In this document: piece after piece, positions 40,606-45,539 of the stretch
Numbering within the stretch: position 1 is the stretch's first letter
Layout of the letters: every line of letters begins with the position of its first letter
NCBI GenBank assembly: GCA_944321715.1
Contig: CALUMJ010000017.1
Span: 1-45,539 of the forward strand
Source of the DNA: an uncultured Muribaculaceae bacterium
Lineage (GTDB): Bacteria > Bacteroidota > Bacteroidia > Bacteroidales > Muribaculaceae
DNA length: 45,539 nt
Direction: 5' to 3'
Made by a program: the position numbers and the translations under genes
The notes under the pieces: model-generated
Seen by the model: only the letters and a program-made list of their open reading frames with translations
Database searches by the model: none
What the model was told of the DNA's origin: nothing

Positions 40606-43581
40606 CTACTGGGGCAGGGACTGGTAGAGGAGGGAGTAGAGCTGGGGGCGGATGAGCAGCTCGTTGAAGGGGCGGTTGTCGCGGGTGGGATTGACACGGT
40701 TGCACAAGAAGATGAAAATCATGTCGTTGTCGGGGTCAACCCAATAGACTGTGCCTGTGAAACCCGTGTGGCCAAATGTGGCGGCAGTGGCCTCGGCACA
40801 CGTCGATGAATTTTCGGGGTCTTCGACATTGGGTTTGTCGAAGCCAAGCCCGCGGTGCGAATTTGGGCTCTTGTCCTTGCAAAACAAGTCAACCGTCGAG
40901 GTTTTCAAGTAGCGATGCCCGCCATATTCGCCGCCATTGAGCCACATTTGGAAGAGTTTCGCAAGGTCGCCAGCATTCGAGAACAGCCCTGCATTGCCCT
41001 GCACACCGCCCGAATAGGCGGCAGTTTCGTCATGCACATATCCATGCACAGTCTGGTGGCGCAGCATGGGGTCATACTCTGTGGGGGCGATGTCGTTCTT
41101 TTCAAACCGCGACAACGGGCGGTAGAGCGTATGCCACGCCCCAAGCGGCGCAAACACGTTACGCTCAACATATTCGTCGTGGTGGCAACCTGTCACATTC
41201 TCCTCGATGTTCATCAACAGGCAGAAGTTTAGGCAGCTGTATCGGTAATTGTTGTTTTTGCACAACGGTATATTGTAGATGCGCCGCATGATGGTATCGT
41301 AGGTAATTTTGCCTCCATAAATGCCATCGGCGATGGCCACGTCAAATCCCGCGCCCTTCTCGGCCGAAACTATGTCGCTGCGCACCCGTGCCGCGCTATT
41401 GCCATAAAGGTTGCGCCCCACACGCACAGTATATTTCCCCGACCGCCGACGGCTGAACAAGCGGCCAGTGTAGGAATTGGTGTCAATCATCACGTCATAC
41501 ATGTTGAGCGACGGCGGCATACCCGATTCGTGGTAAAGCAGTTGTCGCAACGTGATGCCTTGCTTGTCGCCGCCACGCAGTTGCGGCACATACCGCGATG
41601 CCGGGGCGTCGATGTCAATCAGGCTGTCGTCGTATGCCTTCATGATGCCCGAAATCGTGCCAGTAGCTTTCGACACCGAGGCGAGGTCGTAAAGCGTACC
41701 CACCGTCACCGGCCGCCCCGACTTGTAATCGAGCGTGCCGTATGCCTTGTTGCACACCACCATGCCATGCCGCGCCACCAGCACTTGGCAGCCCGGGAAC
41801 GCTTTCATCTCCAACCCTTCGGCTACAAGCGAGTCGATGCGCGGCTCCAACGAGGAGCTGAATCCCACTTCCTCTGGCACGCCATAACCGAGCCGCGTTT
41901 TTGCAGTGTTCAACCCAGCACCACAATTAGCCACGCCGGCAATTGTCACCGGCAAACGCCCCGATGCGGCATTACCGCCGAAAATGGTCTGTGCGGCATA
42001 GTCTTGCGCCATGTTGCAATCGTCATACCCAAGCACCACGGCAGCCGAGCGACCGAGTGCCGATGCGAAACGTGCCGTGCGGTAGGCCGACGTGAACATC
42101 GCACACACCATGCGCCCCTTGACACCACGGGCTATCTGGTCGAGGACAGTGGCATACTTGCGGTCGTCACTATGGACAGCGGCAATCACCACGTCATATT
42201 CATTAAGCTCGGCAAGCAGTTTTCCGACCGACATGCCGTCGTAATAATCAAACTTATCGGTGTGGGCATACATGCGGCAGCGGTTTTGGAACATCGACGT
42301 CAATCCGCCCTTGCCGCCGACCGTCAGCACAGCAATGCGCGTTTTGTCCAAGTCTTGCAGCGGCAATATGTCACTATCGTTCTTCACCACTGTTATAGCC
42401 GCGCCCCACAACTTGTGCAATAATGCTTCGGCACTGCCAGCATTGATGTCGGCGACGAGATTGGCAGTGTCGATGGGCTGCACACGGGAAAGCCCAAGTG
42501 CATACTTGAAGCGCAGCACCTTGCGGCATCGCTCGTCAATCAACTTTTCGGACAACCGCCCCGTAGCCGCGGCACTCTTCATCGATGCTATTTCACCGAC
42601 CACGTTAGCCGGTCCGAGCAGCACGTCGTTGCCGGCAAGCAATGCCTTCACACACACTTCGCCCTCGCGTGTGGCACCCTTCATGGCAAGTCCGTCGGTG
42701 AATATCAGGCCTTCAAAGCCCATCTCGTCTTGCAGCAGGTCGGTGACAACGCGCTTGGACAACGACGACGGCACCTGCTCGTCGAACAGGGCAGGAATAT
42801 ACAAGTGTGCCGTGAGCATTCCCGACAGCCCGGCATCGATATACCGCCTGAACGGCACAAACTCACACACCTTGAGTTCCGAACAATTCTTGCCGATGGT
42901 AGGCAACGTCTTGTGCGAGTCTTGCGAAGCATTGCCATGCCCCGGGAAGTGCTTTGCCACCGACAATACGCCGCCATCTTCGAGTCCGCGCGCGTAGGTG
43001 ATACCTTGCCGTGCAACGGCTTCGGCATTCTCTCCAAACGAGCGAGTGCCGATGACAGGGTTTGCAGGATTATCGTTCACATCAAGGACTGGGGCAAAAT
43101 TCACGCAAATGCCAGTGCGGCGGCACTGGCGTGCTACCTCCCGCCCATACTCATACAGCAACTTGTCGTCGGTGATAGCACCGAGCACCATGTTACGCGG
43201 ATACTCGATGGCATCATTGAAGCGCATCGACAATCCCCACTCGCCGTCGATTGTCACCATCAACGGAACAGAGGTTATCGACTGCGCATAATTGGTCAAC
43301 TCGGCCTGCTCCATGAGCGTGCCACGGTTGTAAATCAAGCCGCCTATGTAATGCTGCTCCACGAGCCGCTTAATCCAAGCCCGATTGTTGGCATCGGTCG
43401 ATGGCGAAACCTGCGCAACCACCAGTTGCCCTATTTTCTCTTCGAGCGTCATCGTCCGCATCACCGAATCGACCCACTCGTCCATGCGCTTCACGTCAAC
43501 GCCATTAAATATGGCCGGCGACGAGGCTTGCGCCTGCCCAAAGGCAAGCACTGCAAGCAGCACCGCAATAACTTTCTTCAT
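40606..43581 (-). CDS. Glycoside hydrolase family 3 fused to a beta-lactamase-class serine hydrolase
   Basis: 991 residues from the ATG at 43581 (a GTG three codons earlier is possible); signal peptide MKKVIAVLLAVLAFGQAQA. The N-terminal GH3 barrel resembles NagZ: VPLMVTIDGEWGLSMRF, NFAPVLDVND, AKHFPGHGNASQDSHKTLP (near 207-225) and the nucleophile Asp in LIFTDGLAMKG (near 289). A GH3 C-terminal sandwich follows (about 400-560). From about 585 a serine hydrolase of the beta-lactamase/penicillin-binding fold follows, with SVSKATG (S-x-x-K near 631). The combination suggests work on peptidoglycan fragments in the periplasm. The gene ends near the 40401-40568 repeat. Confidence 0.93.
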   Translation of the reverse strand: MKKVIAVLLAVLAFGQAQASSPAIFNGVDVKRMDEWVDSVMRTMTLEEKIGQLVVAQVSPSTDANNRAWIKRLVEQHYIGGLIYNRGTLMEQAELTNYAQSITSVPLMVTIDGEWGLSMRFNDAIEYPRNMVLGAITDDKLLYEYGREVARQCRRTGICVNFAPVLDVNDNPANPVIGTRSFGENAEAVARQGITYARGLEDGGVLSVAKHFPGHGNASQDSHKTLPTIGKNCSELKVCEFVPFRRYIDAGLSGMLTAHLYIPALFDEQVPSSLSKRVVTDLLQDEMGFEGLIFTDGLAMKGATREGEVCVKALLAGNDVLLGPANVVGEIASMKSAAATGRLSEKLIDERCRKVLRFKYALGLSRVQPIDTANLVADINAGSAEALLHKLWGAAITVVKNDSDILPLQDLDKTRIAVLTVGGKGGLTSMFQNRCRMYAHTDKFDYYDGMSVGKLLAELNEYDVVIAAVHSDDRKYATVLDQIARGVKGRMVCAMFTSAYRTARFASALGRSAAVVLGYDDCNMAQDYAAQTIFGGNAASGRLPVTIAGVANCGAGLNTAKTRLGYGVPEEVGFSSSLEPRIDSLVAEGLEMKAFPGCQVLVARHGMVVCNKAYGTLDYKSGRPVTVGTLYDLASVSKATGTISGIMKAYDDSLIDIDAPASRYVPQLRGGDKQGITLRQLLYHESGMPPSLNMYDVMIDTNSYTGRLFSRRRSGKYTVRVGRNLYGNSAARVRSDIVSAEKGAGFDVAIADGIYGGKITYDTIMRRIYNIPLCKNNNYRYSCLNFCLLMNIEENVTGCHHDEYVERNVFAPLGAWHTLYRPLSRFEKNDIAPTEYDPMLRHQTVHGYVHDETAAYSGGVQGNAGLFSNAGDLAKLFQMWLNGGEYGGHRYLKTSTVDLFCKDKSPNSHRGLGFDKPNVEDPENSSTCAEATAATFGHTGFTGTVYWVDPDNDMIFIFLCNRVNPTRDNRPFNELLIRPQLYSLLYQSLPQ

Positions 43582-43622
43582 ATTTTCCACAGTAAAATAG
43601 CCAAAGGTTGTTTAATTCATTA

Positions 43623-45152
43623 TTAATTGATACACTGCATTCGCGGACGGCTGCTTGGCTGGATTACAACGTCGTTGATGCCGAGTTTCTTCACATAGTC
43701 GATGACACGGTCGCCAAACTTCTCGCTGTCGCTGTATATGAAATTCTTGCTTTCGAGCGAGCTGAGATGGTCGCCGCCATGAGCCAGATAGTCGAGTGTG
43801 GCCACGCGGTAAATCTTGGCACGGTTCACCACTATACCCCTCACGGTAGCCATCTCGATTGTACCATCCTTCTTGTAAAGCACTTTCACGCTGTTGCTCA
43901 CGGCATCGCCGCCGCGCGAGGCCATCACTTCAAAAGCCTTGAGCAAGTCCTCGCCGCTCACGTCTATTACCACCAGCTTGTTGTTAAACGGGAACATCGA
44001 GCGCACGAGGCCTTCCGACACATTGCCCTCGGGCATCGCCTGTCGCACCCCACCCTTGTTCATTATGGCAAGGTCGATATTGTTAAGCCCGCTTTGGCTT
44101 GTCGCCATCTCATAGGCGATGTCGGCAACCCAGTTTTGCATCTCCACGCTGCTGTTTTCGCAGTATTGCGCCGACTGCGCTATGGTGTTGTTGAGCAACC
44201 GGTGCACGGGTGCCTGATATGGCGCAAGAAATGCCTCAAGGGCAGGATAGTGCGCCTTGGCATCCCAATGCTTGTCAACTGGGATAAGGCTGTAGTCCAC
44301 AGTCAGGCTGTCGAGGTCGATTTTTATGCACCCCACGTTCTTGCCGCCAAGTCCGGTCTGCGTCACGGGCACTTTACGGCCCACCGCATTAGGCACAAGC
44401 CAAGGCACACTTGACGGATTGGATGGGTCGATGGTCGTGTGGGAATGCCCGCCGATAACCAAATCGATGTCACGGCTCGACCCCACAATCTGCACATCGC
44501 CTGGCGAGTCGGGATTATTGCTATCATAGCCCACGTGCGACACCATTACCACGAAATCGACCTTTTCGGTACGCTTCAGGTAACGAGCCGTTTCGTTGGC
44601 CACTTGTTGCGAATTATTATACACCAGTCCACGGCAATTGGCCATGTCAATCATGCCCACGGGATTGAGGTTTATGCCCATGATGCCGAAACGTTTGCCA
44701 CCATATTCCTTGATGACGTATGGCAAGTAGCGACCTTCGAGCTTGGTCGATGCCAGGCCATAATTGGCCGACAGGCGTGTTACTTTCAGCCCATTCTGGC
44801 GGTAGGCAAGCGAGTCGATACCGTTGTCAAACTCGTGGTTGCCAAGCACCGAAATGTCGTAGCCGAGGCTGTCGAGCATGGGATATTCCACCGCCCCGCC
44901 ATAAAGCGAGAAATACAATGTGCCTTGCACCACGTCGCCCGCATCGACAAGCATCACGTTGCGCTCGGCACTGCGAATGCTGTCGATAATTGCCTTACGA
45001 CGTAAAATGCCCCCTTTGCCATCAAAATCGGGGTCAATGTGGCTGTGAGTGTCGTTTGTGGTGAGGATTACCAAATCTTCGGCACCGGCACTGCCGACGC
45101 ACACCGCCAACAGCAAGCCTAATGCCACCAAATACTTATTTATCTTTTTCAT
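43623..45152 (-). CDS. Periplasmic bifunctional metallophosphatase / 5'-nucleotidase
   Basis: 509 residues. The signal peptide is MKKINKYLVALGLLLAVCVG. The N-terminal metallophosphatase has LTTNDTHSHIDPDFDG, DAGDVVQGT, VLGNHEFDNG, VSHVGYDSN and GGHSHTT. The C-terminal 5'-nucleotidase domain has AIMNKGGVRQAMPEG, MFPFNNKLVVIDVSGEDLL and YLAHGGDHLS. It hydrolyses nucleotides such as AMP or UDP-sugars outside the cytoplasm. It is 41 bp upstream of the GH3 fusion gene in the same direction, so one operon for scavenging cell-wall and nucleotide material is likely. Confidence 0.94.
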   Translation of the reverse strand: MKKINKYLVALGLLLAVCVGSAGAEDLVILTTNDTHSHIDPDFDGKGGILRRKAIIDSIRSAERNVMLVDAGDVVQGTLYFSLYGGAVEYPMLDSLGYDISVLGNHEFDNGIDSLAYRQNGLKVTRLSANYGLASTKLEGRYLPYVIKEYGGKRFGIMGINLNPVGMIDMANCRGLVYNNSQQVANETARYLKRTEKVDFVVMVSHVGYDSNNPDSPGDVQIVGSSRDIDLVIGGHSHTTIDPSNPSSVPWLVPNAVGRKVPVTQTGLGGKNVGCIKIDLDSLTVDYSLIPVDKHWDAKAHYPALEAFLAPYQAPVHRLLNNTIAQSAQYCENSSVEMQNWVADIAYEMATSQSGLNNIDLAIMNKGGVRQAMPEGNVSEGLVRSMFPFNNKLVVIDVSGEDLLKAFEVMASRGGDAVSNSVKVLYKKDGTIEMATVRGIVVNRAKIYRVATLDYLAHGGDHLSSLESKNFIYSDSEKFGDRVIDYVKKLGINDVVIQPSSRPRMQCIN

Positions 45153-45364
45153 ACTTACCGCTTAAAGCTATTTGTGCCACGAATTTAAGCATTTTTGCAC
45201 TATTATCACCCATCATGCCCCCTTTATTTCAAACGCGCCCGTGTCAAAAAAGCTAAACAATGCCCAAACCAATCGAGAAGCAAACAATTACGCCAAAACC
45301 AATAATTACGTCGCACATGTTGTATAGGGGGGTATCAAAATTACCATGACCCACCTCGTAGGAA
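45153..45364. other. Spacer with an inverted half of a family A element
   Basis: No gene is seen. Bases 45329-45360 (GGGTATCAAAATTACCATGA, then CCCACCTCGTAG) are the reverse complement of a family A right end, directly in front of complete copy 7. Confidence 0.7.
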
Positions 45365-45536
45365 GGTGTATCAAAATGCAAATTTTTGCAATTTTGTAGG
45401 GACGCACGGGCCGTGCGTCCGCTGCACAATTAGGCACATATTCTATTAATTTACAGACAATTAATCGAGTCTTGCGGCACTCGGACGCACGGGCCGTGCG
45501 TCCCTACGAGGTGGGTCATGCCAATTTTGATACACC
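45365..45536 (+). repeat. Family A foldback repeat, copy 7
   Basis: 172 bp, complete. The left end is GGTGTATCAAAATGC and the right end CAATTTTGATACACC, followed by CTC at the window end. Its arms read GTAGGGACGCACGGGCCG and complement, and its middle (GCACATATTCTATTAATT) is almost the same as in copies 4 and 5. Confidence 0.9.
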
Positions 45537-45539
45537 CTC

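Overview
The window looks like a chromosomal segment of a Bacteroidales bacterium. Three things point there: promoters of the Bacteroidota type (TTTG, 19-20 nt, TAnnTTTG), few Shine-Dalgarno sites, and family markers such as lspA next to a DUF4296 lipoprotein, a BACON-like lipoprotein, BspA-type LRRs and a cleaved-adhesin-type surface protein. Muribaculaceae is a plausible family, but that is an inference. No rRNA, tRNA, CRISPR array, transposase or phage gene was seen.

Layout. 1-5270: a truncated surface adhesin (-), an AraC regulator (+), a YeiH-type transporter (-) and repeat-rich spacers. 5271-7220: argB and prfB (-); prfB carries a textbook +1 programmed frameshift. 7846-14552: a plus-strand run of dCMP deaminase, S41 protease, 5-formyl-THF cyclo-ligase, an ScdA-like protein, a LuxR-type regulator and an M16 peptidase. 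14863-15561: a 31-residue lipoprotein plus an outer-membrane barrel. 15976-18889: an aminotransferase and two lipoproteins. 19280-25277: ileS, a DksA/TraR-like gene, lspA, a DUF4296 lipoprotein and a small ORF (-). The ileS product has a swapped active-site signature (GIHH in place of HxGH).

25455-32949 is the most unusual block. Nine minus-strand genes encode a PP2C phosphatase, two FHA/zinc-ribbon proteins, a secreted caspase-like peptidase, two paralogous proteins with EF-hand-like loops, an LRR protein, a coiled-coil protein and a LytTR DNA-binding protein. It reads as a phospho- and calcium-linked envelope signalling system of unknown purpose, and no Ser/Thr kinase is in view. 33196-34820 is an AT-rich accessory patch (gene fragment plus AAA/DUF4143 ATPase). 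35083-45152 holds an AlbA_2 protein, a cupin/carboxymuconolactone decarboxylase fusion, a glycerophosphodiesterase, a DUF3737 and PatB-like pair, a GH3/beta-lactamase fusion and a 5'-nucleotidase.

Intergenic regions are dominated by dispersed foldback repeats. A family of about 172 bp (family A, seven copies, all in one orientation) has terminal inverted repeats GGTGTATCAAAAT and two long internal palindromes. One copy supplies the stop codon of the AraC gene; another is interrupted by a 322-bp multi-stem foldback element flanked by a 10-bp direct repeat. Smaller satellite modules sit directly beside family A copies, and a related element with a different core lies at 40401-40568.
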